A stretch of 24,993 nucleotides of DNA from Timburyella sp030842085 (GCA_030842085.1 JAUUSE010000025.1:1-24993); one strand, 5' to 3'. Numbered from the stretch's first letter, positions 15,712-23,361 are shown. Translations and numbers: made by a program. Notes: generated from the letters alone by a model not told the origin.

Positions 15712-15751
15712 AGAGTGCCAAACAATATATAATTTGTCTGGCACTCCTTTT
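15712..15751 (+). terminator. Intrinsic terminator of the nucleotidyltransferase unit
   Basis: A 12-bp stem with one mismatch (AGTGCCAAACAA, 15714-15725, with TTGTCTGGCACT, 15734-15745) has an 8-nt loop and is followed by CCTTTTGATTT. It closes the operon that starts at 13930. Confidence 0.85.
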
Positions 15752-16430
15752 GATTTGATGTTTTTAGCTAATAACTTCCAAAATTTTAATGAAAAAAGCT
15801 TTTATCAAATGTGAGGGCTATTCATAACTATCCGCGATACAATTAGCCTGATTAATGGCATGGGAGTGTGCAATATGATAATAAAGTTAGGTACTATTTA
15901 CTACAATAAATTTACTGAATTTATGAGGCCAATATCTTTTATGCTAAATTAAATGAAGATTAGTAATTCTATGATAACGTAATATTAAATGTTTCGAATA
16001 AATACAGATAATATAAAAGAAAAATTATTTTGATGAAATTATATCTATTATAAATTCAAGCGCTTTATTCCTAGTAAATGATAAATAAACAACTCACTTA
16101 ATGGAAAGTTAGAAGAAGAAATATATCAAGATTATTAAAATAATTTAAATCTGTTATAGTTTTATAAACTTTTAGAAATAGTTGCCGAAAATCTTATTAA
16201 ACAATATGATACTGAAATATCAATATTAAGAAATGATTCCACATGTATACTTGTTAAAAAGTATCCAGTTTTTGACTCAACCGGCGGTTTCGGCGCAATA
16301 TAAACTTTAGTTACGTAAAGCTTGCGGCGACTTAGAAGAATTTAGGATTAATTTTAATCATGCTTTGCTTGCTCTATTAGTAAATTTTATTATAAAACCG
16401 TGATTAATAAAGTAAAAATTATCAAGGCAT
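15752..16430. other. AT-rich stretch without intact genes; scattered degraded coding fragments
   Basis: About 0.7 kb with no sustained ORF. Small pieces look coding but are broken. A 25-codon frame at 15875-15952 (MIIKLGTIYYNKF...) has a good GGGAG 8 nt upstream and then stops. Another piece reads DEIISIINSSALFLVNDK before a stop (to about 16089), and a longer one lies at 16160-16303. Spacing and shifting frames suggest one or more decayed genes at the edge of the island. I do not recognise any family and see no inverted repeats or transposase motifs. Confidence 0.45.
16160..16303 (+). pseudogene. Possible gene remnant, family unknown
   Basis: An open stretch of 47 codons (beginning FYKLLEIVAENLIKQYDTEI and ending in a FDSTGGFGAI tail) lies between a TAG and a TAA. 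It has no start codon near its beginning and no ribosome binding site. Amino-acid usage looks protein-like rather than random. It may be a scrap of a gene whose other parts lie in different frames upstream. Low confidence. Confidence 0.25.
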
Positions 16431-16434
16431 TACT

Positions 16435-16462
16435 TTTACTTTAAAGATATATATGGTATACT
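16435..16462 (+). promoter_or_regulatory. Promoter for the ArsC/Spx-like gene
   Basis: TTTACT (16435-16440) and TATACT (16457-16462) are spaced 16 bp. The expected start near 16469 lies downstream of an in-frame start codon at 16453, which supports choosing the ATG at 16501. Confidence 0.45.
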
Positions 16463-16500
16463 TAATTATATTGATATATGTTGGTAAAGGGAGATTGCTT

Positions 16501-16857
16501 ATGTCAAATCTTTTTATATGCTATCCTAAATGCACGACTTGCCAAAAGGCTAAGGCGTGGCTTGATGAACATGACATTTTCTACGATATGCGAAATATTA
16601 AAGAAGAAAATCCGACGGCGGATGAGCTGTCTAAATGGATAAAAGACAGCGGCTTTCCGGTAAAGAGATTTTTTAATACCAGCGGGATTTTATACAAAGA
16701 GCTTAATTTGAAGGAAAAACTTCAGAGCATGCCGGAAAGTGAGCAGATAAATCTCTTGTCGACCGACGGAATGCTGGTAAAGCGGCCGATATTAGTAACT
16801 GAAAAGTCTGTTTTGGTGGGCTTTAGGGCTGCTGAATGGGAAGCCGCCCTGATTTAA
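16501..16857 (+). CDS. ArsC/Spx-family thioredoxin-fold protein
   Basis: This 118-aa protein has the N-terminal redox motif of the family, YPKCTTCQKAKAWL (Cys11-x-x-Cys14), then FFNTSGILYKELNLKEKL, DGMLVKRPILV with the conserved Arg, and GFRAAEWEAAL. This is the arsenate-reductase-related (YffB/Spx/MgsR) family. Members are glutaredoxin-type arsenate reductases, RNA polymerase-binding stress regulators, or of unknown role, and the sequence alone does not decide among them. Without arsenic-resistance genes nearby, a generic redox or regulatory role is more likely than arsenate detoxification. The ATG at 16501 is chosen because AAAGGGAG lies about 7 nt upstream; a longer frame from 16453 adds hydrophobic residues not in the family. 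It marks the return to core-like base composition after the AT-rich island. Confidence 0.88.
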   Translation: MSNLFICYPKCTTCQKAKAWLDEHDIFYDMRNIKEENPTADELSKWIKDSGFPVKRFFNTSGILYKELNLKEKLQSMPESEQINLLSTDGMLVKRPILVTEKSVLVGFRAAEWEAALI

Positions 16858-16967
16858 GTCAGTGCAAGACGATATTGATATCAGCATGCGGAATTTGCCG
16901 GCAAAATTGCAGGGCCGAATGCTTATGCAGGCGAATAAACTTATAAACTATGGAAGGAATGAAAAAC

Positions 16968-17309
16968 ATGCCGTGCATTCAAACGAAAGTAAATGTGTCC
17001 ATAACCGATGAACAAGAAAAATCGATGAAAAAGCGTATGGGTGAGGCAATATCTATAATTCCGGGCAAAAGCGAAAGCTGGCTTATGCTTGATTTTGAGG
17101 ACAACTGCCATTTGTATTTTAAGGGCACAGAACAGCCGTCGGCGTTTATTGAAGTAAAAATTTACGGTAAATCCAGCGCTCAAGTATACGATAAGCTTAC
17201 GAGTAAACTGACTGAAATTGTGTCGTCGGAGCTTAATATTCCGGCAGAGCGCATTTATGTTAAATATGAAGAAGTAAGTTTTTGGGGCTATAACGGGCAT
17301 AATTTTTAA
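16968..17309 (+). CDS. MIF-like tautomerase (macrophage migration inhibitory factor family)
   Basis: This 113-aa protein begins Met-Pro (MPCIQTKVNVSITDE). After Met removal, Pro1 would be the catalytic base of the MIF/phenylpyruvate tautomerase family. Lys33 in PGKSESWLM matches the MIF active-site lysine, LYFKG and AFIEVKIYGK fit the core strands, and the C-terminus ERIYVKYEEVSFWGYNGHNF resembles the MIF end with its Trp and Asn-rich tail. The ATG at 16968 is chosen, not the in-frame ATG at 16950, because only it gives an N-terminal proline; AAGGA lies about 9 nt upstream. No signal peptide. A 12-bp palindrome, TTTGCCGGCAAA (16894-16905), lies in the gap upstream. It is a trimeric enzyme in the family; the physiological substrate is unknown. 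Confidence 0.88.
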   Translation: MPCIQTKVNVSITDEQEKSMKKRMGEAISIIPGKSESWLMLDFEDNCHLYFKGTEQPSAFIEVKIYGKSSAQVYDKLTSKLTEIVSSELNIPAERIYVKYEEVSFWGYNGHNF

Positions 17310-17500
17310 TATGGCGCAGTGTATCAGCCGCTAAGTTTAAGACAAAACTATTCCGCCGTTTTGACTGCAGCTTTATAATAGAGCGGGACGTTTTATTGCA
17401 AAGATACGGCTGGGAAATGATGCATATCCGTTAAATGGCCTTTGAGCGAACTTGATTAACAGCGCTGGGCAGATTGGACATCTGCGTGCGGGGAGGAAAA

Positions 17501-18253
17501 ATGCAAATTCACAAATGCGGGCTTGACATAATAAAGCTCGAAAACGTAGGCGTGTCAAGATTTGGGCATGATATAATACAAGACGTAAATCTCACTCTCA
17601 AATGCGGTGGGATTACAGCCATAATAGGAGTAAACGGCGCCGGCAAGACCACGCTTATACGCACGCTTTTAGGCGATATAAAGTATAAGGGGAAAATAAG
17701 TTTTACCGACCATAACGGGAAAGCTTCAAGGGACATAAAAATCGGATATGTACCGCAGCAGCTGTCATTTGATAAATCGACTCCGACGAGTGTTATGGAT
17801 TTACTGTGCGCTGCAAAATCGAAATATCCGGCGTTTTTGGGGTATCGGCGCAAGGACAAATTAGCGGCTATGGATTTGCTGAATGCGTCCGGCTGTGCGG
17901 AGCTTGCAAAGCGCAGAATAGGCGAGCTGTCGGGGGGCGAGCTGCAGCGCATAATGCTTGCCATGGCGTTAGACCCGGTACCCGACCTTCTTATATTGGA
18001 CGAGCCGGTCTCAAGCCTTGACATTAACGCCGTGCAGGAGTTTTATACGCGCGTGTTCGACTTAAGACAGTCGTATCATATGGCGATAATAATAGTCACG
18101 CATGATTTTAAGCTGGTTTCCGACTATGCCGATAAGGTAGTTATGGTAGACGGCGGCAGGGCAGATATAGGCAGTCCGCAGGAAATCCTTACATCGGACG
18201 CTTTCAAGCGCGTGTTCGGCGCAGCGTATTTTACGGGAGGTGTCGGACATTGA
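17501..18253 (+). CDS. Zinc/manganese-type ABC transporter ATP-binding protein
   Basis: This 250-aa cytoplasmic ATPase has Walker A GVNGAGKTT (43-51), a Q-loop (VPQQLSFD), signature LSGGELQRIM, Walker B LLILDEPVSSLD, and an H-loop THDF. The order and the partner permease place it in the ABC-3 metal importer group (ZnuC/AdcC/MntB type). The ATG at 17501 has GGGGAGG 4 nt upstream; an upstream TTG at 17474 in the same frame has no ribosome binding site. The stop overlaps the permease start by 4 bp (TTGA), so the two are translationally coupled. Whether zinc, manganese or iron is carried cannot be decided, and no Zur/Fur-like box is clear upstream. Confidence 0.9.
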   Translation: MQIHKCGLDIIKLENVGVSRFGHDIIQDVNLTLKCGGITAIIGVNGAGKTTLIRTLLGDIKYKGKISFTDHNGKASRDIKIGYVPQQLSFDKSTPTSVMDLLCAAKSKYPAFLGYRRKDKLAAMDLLNASGCAELAKRRIGELSGGELQRIMLAMALDPVPDLLILDEPVSSLDINAVQEFYTRVFDLRQSYHMAIIIVTHDFKLVSDYADKVVMVDGGRADIGSPQEILTSDAFKRVFGAAYFTGGVGH

Positions 18254-19083
18254 CGGAGTTTTTATCGTCCATCGGCCTGGATTTTTTGTTTAAGGGATTT
18301 ATGCTCAACGCGCTGCTGGCCGTGCTTATGAGCTCAGTGCTGTTCGGCGCAATAGGAACAATGGCCGTGGACAACAAAATGGCATTTTTCTCCGATGCGC
18401 TGGGGCATTCGGCAACGACCGGCATTGCGCTCGGGATAATGTTCGGAGTTGAAAATGAGCTTATAAGCCTTATTGCCTTTGGAATAGTTATAGCGCTTAT
18501 AATAAATAAGGTGCGTACATCCGGCACGGCCTCTACAGACACTGTAATAAGTGTTTTTGCATCCGCATCCATCGCAGTGGGACTTATGCTTTTGTCTAAA
18601 AATCAGAGTGCAGCGCAATATTCGTCATATTTAGTCGGAGATATACTATCCGTGACTAAATCTGAGCTTGTGTTTCTTCTCATTTCAATGATAGTAATAC
18701 TTGTGCTGTGGGGCGTTATATACAACAGGCTCATGCTGGTAAGCATAAACCGCACATTTGCATCGTCGAGGGGAATAAGGACATCCCTTTATGAAAATCT
18801 TTTCTGCGCGATTATAGCCGTTGTTGTAATGCTTTCAATAAGATGGGTCGGAATACTGCTTATAAACTCTCTGCTTATACTTCCTGCAGCGGCGGCGAGG
18901 AATATATCGCGCAATGTGCGGCAGTATCACTTGTTTTCTATAATTATAGCGCTTATATCGTCGGTAGGCGGACTTATAATGTCGTGGTATATAGGCGCTT
19001 CCTCATCCGCCTCTATAGTGGTTGTTTTAACCGTTGTGTTTGTAATAACGTTTTTACTCCGCAGAAAAAGCGGAAGGGATTAA
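18250..19083 (+). CDS. Zinc/manganese-type ABC transporter permease (ABC-3 family)
   Basis: This 277-aa polytopic protein has about eight hydrophobic helices. Characteristic ABC-3 features are the N-terminal MLNALLAVLMSSVLFGAIGT, FFSDALGHSATTGIALG and LLINSLLILPAAAARNISRN, the last being the typical cytoplasmic coupling region. It forms the membrane channel for the ATPase encoded just upstream. The start is an unusual TTG at 18250, supported by GGAGGTG 7 nt upstream and the 4-bp overlap with the preceding stop. No substrate-binding lipoprotein gene lies on either side. The ~290 bp before rimM hold no gene, and I saw no clear terminator there. Confidence 0.9.
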   Translation: MTEFLSSIGLDFLFKGFMLNALLAVLMSSVLFGAIGTMAVDNKMAFFSDALGHSATTGIALGIMFGVENELISLIAFGIVIALIINKVRTSGTASTDTVISVFASASIAVGLMLLSKNQSAAQYSSYLVGDILSVTKSELVFLLISMIVILVLWGVIYNRLMLVSINRTFASSRGIRTSLYENLFCAIIAVVVMLSIRWVGILLINSLLILPAAAARNISRNVRQYHLFSIIIALISSVGGLIMSWYIGASSSASIVVVLTVVFVITFLLRRKSGRD

Positions 19084-19370
19084 AATTTACGACAGTGATA
19101 AATGCATGAACTCATCTCTGCAGAATTTAAGCTTATTGGTCCGATTTCCGTCAGAAGACAGAAATATGCCGCGGTGAGTTTTGTATATTTCCTATGCTGA
19201 TGCAAATTAAATCCTTATGAATATTAAAAATGATTGCAGCTATGAAATTTTTAATACGCTGCGGGAGTTTACAGCTTATTATAATAATTTAGCGCATTAA
19301 GCATAGACAGCAAAAGCATCTTGCGCTATAGCCGAATATACTTAAAAATTACTTTAATAAGGATGATAGG

Positions 19371-19883
19371 ATGAAGAAATATCTTGAAACAGGGCAGATA
19401 GTCAACGTCCACGGAATTGCCGGTGAATTCAAAGTAAAGCCATGGAGCAACGGCCCCGAATATCTTACACAGTTTAAGCGGTTTTATCTTTCGCCGGACG
19501 GCGAGGGTAGGCTCGACTGCGAGCGGGTGCGCGTGCACAAGGGAATGGTGCTTATAAAGGCGGCCGGCGTTAATACACCGGAGGCGGCGCAGAAGCTGCG
19601 CGGCAAGATTATATATATTGATAGAGACGACACCGAGCTTGAAGAGGACGAATACTTCATACAGGACTTGTTGGGAATTTTGGTATATGACGTCGACAGC
19701 GGCGTGTGTCTCGGCAAGCTGACGGATATATCGCAGACGGGCGCCAATGATGTATGGCACATTGAGCGCAGCGGCAAAACATACCTTGTGCCGGCGATAG
19801 ACGATGTTATTTTAGATATTGATATTGAGGCCAAAAGGGCAGTAATAAGGCCGTTGAAAGGAATTTTTGACGATGAGGATTGA
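19371..19883 (+). CDS. rimM: Ribosome maturation factor RimM
   Basis: RimM helps mature the 3' (head) domain of 16S rRNA in the 30S subunit, near protein S19. The 170-aa product has the N-terminal RimM domain (ETGQIVNVHGIAGEFKVKPW, typical GxIxxxHGxxGexkv) and a C-terminal PRC-barrel (EYFIQDLLGILVYD ... VPAIDDVILDID). The length is normal. The ATG at 19371 has AAGGA 8 nt upstream. Its end overlaps trmD by 11 bp, the usual rimM-trmD pairing. The common partners rpsP, the KH protein and rplS are not next to it here: upstream is the metal transporter, downstream comes HPr. Confidence 0.95.
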   Translation: MKKYLETGQIVNVHGIAGEFKVKPWSNGPEYLTQFKRFYLSPDGEGRLDCERVRVHKGMVLIKAAGVNTPEAAQKLRGKIIYIDRDDTELEEDEYFIQDLLGILVYDVDSGVCLGKLTDISQTGANDVWHIERSGKTYLVPAIDDVILDIDIEAKRAVIRPLKGIFDDED

Positions 19884-20604
19884 CATTCTCACATTGTTTC
19901 CGGAAATGTGCGAAGCGGTGCTGGGCGAGAGCATAATAGGCCGCGCGCGGAAAAAGGGAGCAATAGAGATAAAATATACAAATTTTAGAGATTATACCGA
20001 CAGCAAGCACGGCACGGTGGATGATTATCCATACGGCGGCGGTGCCGGCATGCTGCTTCGCGCTCAGCCGATTTATGATGCGTTTATGGCAATCTGTGCT
20101 GAAACGGAAACAAGGCCGCATCTTATTTATATGTCGCCGCAGGGCAAAACGCTTACACAAGCGCGCGCGCACGAGCTTTCAAAGCTGAGCAACATAGCCA
20201 TTTTGTGCGGACATTATGAGGGCGTCGATGAACGCCTTATAGAGGAAATTGTAGATGAGGAAATTTCAATCGGTGATTTTGTGCTGACGGGCGGCGAGCT
20301 TCCGGCAATGGTGCTTGCCGACTGCATAGCGCGTCATGTAGATGGTGTGCTGTCATCAGAGGAATGCTATAAAGAGGACAGCCATTTCAGCGGCCTTATA
20401 GAATATCCGCAGTATACGCGCCCGGCGAGCTGGCGAGGCAGGGAAGTGCCGGAAGTGCTGCTTTCGGGACATCATGCGAATATTGAGAAGTGGAGAAGGG
20501 AGCAGTCGCTTGTTAGGACGCTAAGCAAGCGCCCAGATATTTTAAAGGCGGAAAAGCTTTCTGAGAAAGACAAAGAATTTTTAAAAAACTTTTCTAATGT
20601 ATAA
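19873..20604 (+). CDS. trmD: tRNA (guanine37-N1)-methyltransferase
   Basis: TrmD methylates G37 next to the anticodon of several tRNAs using S-adenosylmethionine, preventing +1 frameshifts. The 243-aa product starts MRIDILTLFPEM as in the family and shows the knotted SPOUT-fold motifs: DDYPYGGGAGM, LCGHYEGVDERLIE and SIGDFVLTGGELPAMVLADC. The ATG at 19873 is preferred to an in-frame TTG at 19867 on family similarity; AAAGGA lies about 10 nt upstream of it. It overlaps the end of rimM by 11 bp. No clear terminator was found after it. Confidence 0.95.
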   Translation: MRIDILTLFPEMCEAVLGESIIGRARKKGAIEIKYTNFRDYTDSKHGTVDDYPYGGGAGMLLRAQPIYDAFMAICAETETRPHLIYMSPQGKTLTQARAHELSKLSNIAILCGHYEGVDERLIEEIVDEEISIGDFVLTGGELPAMVLADCIARHVDGVLSSEECYKEDSHFSGLIEYPQYTRPASWRGREVPEVLLSGHHANIEKWRREQSLVRTLSKRPDILKAEKLSEKDKEFLKNFSNV

Positions 20605-20706
20605 GATAAGCGCATAAAAATATACAAAGTTATATGATTTTAAAAGCTAATATTTGATATTAATATAGAAAATTATGTCATTTTTGTATAAAGGACTGAT
20701 AAATAT

Positions 20707-20734
20707 TTGACGTAAAATAAAAATGTGGTATAAT
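20707..20734 (+). promoter_or_regulatory. Promoter for the HPr gene
   Basis: TTGACG (20707-20712) and a perfect TATAAT (20729-20734) are spaced 16 bp. The predicted start near 20741 gives a leader of about 180 nt before the HPr ATG. Confidence 0.65.
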
Positions 20735-20740
20735 ATATTA

Positions 20741-20921
20741 AAATTAATTTGTGTTTACTGCTGAAACTTTTAATAGCAGATAGCAGTAAACGGTTAATTT
20801 GAGTTAGTGTTAAAAAGTTTAATGTGACGTCCAGCTGGTAAAGATTATATAGCGGCATGTTAAAACATAGGTTCCGCATTTAAGCTGGGAGAAATTATTT
20901 TTTGACTGGGAGTGGCATAAG
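20741..20921 (+). other. Structured 5' leader of the HPr gene (candidate cis-regulatory RNA)
   Basis: Two separate foldable units are visible. The first is a perfect 10-bp hairpin, GTTTACTGCT (20753-20762) with AGCAGTAAAC (20782-20791). The second is nested: CCAGCT (20831-20836) with AGCTGG (20883-20888), enclosing GCGG/CCGC (20852-20855 with 20874-20877) and ATGT/ACAT (20857-20860 with 20865-20868). The outer 3' arm ends about 20 nt before the GGGAG ribosome binding site. No known riboswitch class was recognised, and neither hairpin has a T-tract directly after it. Confidence 0.4.
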
Positions 20922-21185
20922 ATGTGCGTTAAAGATGTAGTGGTTCAGAATCAGGTTGGCTTGCATGCCAGACCGGCTACCTTTTTTATTCAGAAAGCAA
21001 ATGAGTTTAAATCGTCTATATGGGTTGAAAAGGAGGAGCGCCGCGTAAATGCCAAGAGCCTGTTGGGCGTACTTTCTTTGGGTATAATAGGCGGCACCAC
21101 TATAAGGATAATAGCAGATGGAGTGGATGAGGAACAGGCAGTAAAGGGTCTTGTTGACCTTGTGAATTCTGGATTTGCCGAGTAA
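20922..21185 (+). CDS. ptsH: HPr-family phosphocarrier protein
   Basis: This 87-aa protein carries both regulatory sites of Gram-positive HPr. His15 in GLHARPAT is the residue phosphorylated by enzyme I in the sugar phosphotransferase system. Ser46 in NAKSLLGVLSLG is the HPr kinase site used in carbon catabolite control. Because His15 is present, it is not a Crh, which lacks that histidine. The ATG at 20922 has GGGAG 9 nt upstream. It stands alone between its own promoter and structured leader and a strong terminator. In many Clostridia an HPr/Crh gene lies with whiA-yvcK-rapZ near uvrC; here uvrC follows directly and the others are absent. Symbol by family; a second HPr elsewhere is possible. 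Confidence 0.93.
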   Translation: MCVKDVVVQNQVGLHARPATFFIQKANEFKSSIWVEKEERRVNAKSLLGVLSLGIIGGTTIRIIADGVDEEQAVKGLVDLVNSGFAE

Positions 21186-21200
21186 TTTTATGCAACTTTC

Positions 21201-21228
21201 AGCGCACCGTAGACGGTGCGCTTTTTTG
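21201..21228 (+). terminator. Intrinsic terminator after HPr
   Basis: A GC-rich 10-bp stem (AGCGCACCGT, 21201-21210, with ACGGTGCGCT, 21213-21222) is followed directly by TTTTT. It lies 15 bp past the HPr stop. Confidence 0.92.
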
Positions 21229-21419
21229 CTTTATGAGGCAATATTTTCGCTGTATATTAATTTAGGAGTTTTTGCCACGATTTTATTTATGCAGCCTTAA
21301 ATGTGTGATAAAATAATGTATAAAGCTGCCTGATTGCATTTATTTAAAAGTGCAGCTGATTATAAAGCCAAAGACGTAAAAATGCGGAGTTTGAGCAAAA
21401 GTTATATAACGGCTTCAAT

Positions 21420-21434
21420 AAGTATGATATACTT
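21420..21434. promoter_or_regulatory. Dyad upstream of uvrC
   Basis: AAGTATGATATACTT is a perfect 6-bp inverted repeat with a 3-bp centre, about 60 bp upstream of uvrC, and its right half contains a TATACT -10-like hexamer. It does not match the Firmicute LexA box (GAAC-N4-GTTC). No good -35 was found at the right distance, so the uvrC promoter remains uncertain. Confidence 0.3.
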
Positions 21435-21495
21435 GGCATGATGGTAATAGTACCGCAAAATGTAGTTTTGATATATTTTTACAGAGGATTTGCAT

Positions 21496-23343
21496 ATGAA
21501 TGAAAAAATAAAAATACTGCGTAAAAAAGCCATGTCGCTGCCGCTTGAGCCGGGCGTTTATCTCATGAAGAACAAGTCCGGCAAGATAATATATGTCGGC
21601 AAGGCAAAAGCGCTGAAAAATAGAGTAAGCCAATACTTCGGTTCGGACAAGAACCATGAGGAAAAGGTCAAGAAAATGGTAGAAAACGTAGATGACTTTG
21701 ACTATATCCTCTGTGACAGCGAACACGAAGCGCTTATACTCGAATGCTCGCTTATAAAGCAGTATAACCCAAAATATAATATACTGCTTAAATACGAAAG
21801 CGGATATCATTATATCAGGGTATCACCGCGTCCCTACAGCAAAATAACCGCCGTCCGCAAGATTGACGACGACGGCGGTCAGTATCTTGGCCCATATATG
21901 TCGGGGTTTATAGTAAAAAATATTGTAGAAGAGGCAAACAGCATATTCCGCCTCAGTACCTGCGGCAAGGCTTTTCCGCGGGACATAGGAAAAGAGCGTC
22001 CATGTCTCAATTATCACATAAACAGGTGCTCTGCCCCCTGCGCCCGCAAGATAAGCGAGGAGGAATATGACGCGTCTGTACAGCGTGCGGTGGAATATAT
22101 AAAGGGCGGCGCGGCATCGAGCATAGAGACGTTAAAGGCTCAGATGATGCAGGCGGCGGATAATCTTGACTTTGAAAAGGCCGCTAAAATCAGGGACAAT
22201 ATTTATTCCATACAGCGGGTGACGGCGAAGCAGAAAGTTATAATGTCGCCCATACCTGAGCAGGATATAATAGCGCTGGCTAACGGGATAAAGGAGTCGT
22301 GTTTTGAGGTTTTTCGCTTTAAGAGCGGCCGACTTGCCGACGACGAGCATTTCATGCTCGACAGGGTGGAAAATCCAAATCAGGCCCGCGCCGAGTTTAT
22401 AGCGCGGTATTACACAATGCGCGAGGACGTGCCGTCACGAGTTGTTTTAGACGGCGAGTGCGACGACGCAGCACTGCTGAATGAGTGGCTGACAAATAAG
22501 CGCGGCAAAAAATCAGAGATATCGGTGCCAAAAAAAGGCCGCCAATTAGAACTTGTAGAAATGTGCCGGAAAAATGCGGCGGAGCATCTTTCAAATAAAA
22601 CTGGGCGCCCGGCAAGAGAGGTTTCGGCGCTCAATGAGCTGGCGTCCTTGCTGGGACTGTCGGGGCCGCCTATGTATATAGAATCGTATGATATATCCAA
22701 CACCGCCGGCAGCGAGAATGTTGCCGGCATGGTGGTGTTTGAAGAAGGCCGTCCGCTTAAATCTGCCTACCGCCGGTTTAAGATAAAAGGATTTGAGGGT
22801 CAGGACGACTATGCTTCAATGCACGAGGTAATATCCCGCCGGCTTGAGGAGTATGAAAAGCACAAGGATGAGGGCGAAGGCTTTGGCCGGCTGCCTGACC
22901 TTATACTGCTGGACGGCGGCAAGGGTCAGGTGTCGGCGGTTATGCCGGCAATTGAAAAGTCGGGCCTTAATATTCCGGTGTTCGGCATGGTGAAGGATTC
23001 AAAACATAAAACCAGCGCCATAACCACCACCGGCAGTGAGATAGCTATTAAATCGACGCGTTCGGCTTATACTCTTGTTTCAAAAATACAAGAGGAGGTG
23101 CATCGCTTCGCCATAAGCTATCATCGGCAGCGCCGCTCAAAATCAGCTGTTTCATCCGTTTTGCAGGAAATAGAGGGAGTTGGGAAAAGCAGGGCATCTG
23201 CGCTGTTAAAACATTTTAAATCAATGAAAGCGATAAAAGCTGCGTCGGTTGACGAATTAGCTTCTGTTAAAGGAATAAGCCGTCCGGCTGCGGAAAAAAT
23301 ATATGAGTATTTTAACGGCGAAACAGACAGCCGCGCGGAATAA
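21496..23343 (+). CDS. uvrC: Excinuclease ABC subunit C
   Basis: UvrC makes the two incisions around DNA lesions in nucleotide excision repair, acting with UvrB. The 615-aa product has all expected parts: an N-terminal GIY-YIG nuclease (PGVYLMKNKSGKIIYVGKAK), four cysteines of the metal-cluster region (CGKAF ... RPCLNYHINRCSAPC, ~155-180), a UVR motif for UvrB contact (NLDFEKAAKIRDNI, ~220), an RNase H-like nuclease (YIESYDISNTAGSENVAGMV ... LILLDGGKGQ), and C-terminal helix-hairpin-helix repeats (EGVGKSRASALLKHF, VKGISRPAAEKIYEYF). The ATG at 21496 with GAGGA 7-8 nt upstream is preferred to an in-frame TTG at 21490. It is apparently monocistronic. Confidence 0.96.
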   Translation: MNEKIKILRKKAMSLPLEPGVYLMKNKSGKIIYVGKAKALKNRVSQYFGSDKNHEEKVKKMVENVDDFDYILCDSEHEALILECSLIKQYNPKYNILLKYESGYHYIRVSPRPYSKITAVRKIDDDGGQYLGPYMSGFIVKNIVEEANSIFRLSTCGKAFPRDIGKERPCLNYHINRCSAPCARKISEEEYDASVQRAVEYIKGGAASSIETLKAQMMQAADNLDFEKAAKIRDNIYSIQRVTAKQKVIMSPIPEQDIIALANGIKESCFEVFRFKSGRLADDEHFMLDRVENPNQARAEFIARYYTMREDVPSRVVLDGECDDAALLNEWLTNKRGKKSEISVPKKGRQLELVEMCRKNAAEHLSNKTGRPAREVSALNELASLLGLSGPPMYIESYDISNTAGSENVAGMVVFEEGRPLKSAYRRFKIKGFEGQDDYASMHEVISRRLEEYEKHKDEGEGFGRLPDLILLDGGKGQVSAVMPAIEKSGLNIPVFGMVKDSKHKTSAITTTGSEIAIKSTRSAYTLVSKIQEEVHRFAISYHRQRRSKSAVSSVLQEIEGVGKSRASALLKHFKSMKAIKAASVDELASVKGISRPAAEKIYEYFNGETDSRAE

Positions 23344-23361
23344 CAAAAATTGAATTGATGA

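Noticed and set aside
20820..20890. T-box or tRNA-like element upstream of HPr (AGGTTCCGC)
   Set aside because: Only partly resembles a T-box or T-loop; there is no specifier loop, no terminator/antiterminator pair, and no tRNA cloverleaf can be drawn.
21415..21810. Minus-strand 131-codon frame over the start of uvrC
   Set aside because: Antisense to a secure gene; no motif or ribosome binding site.
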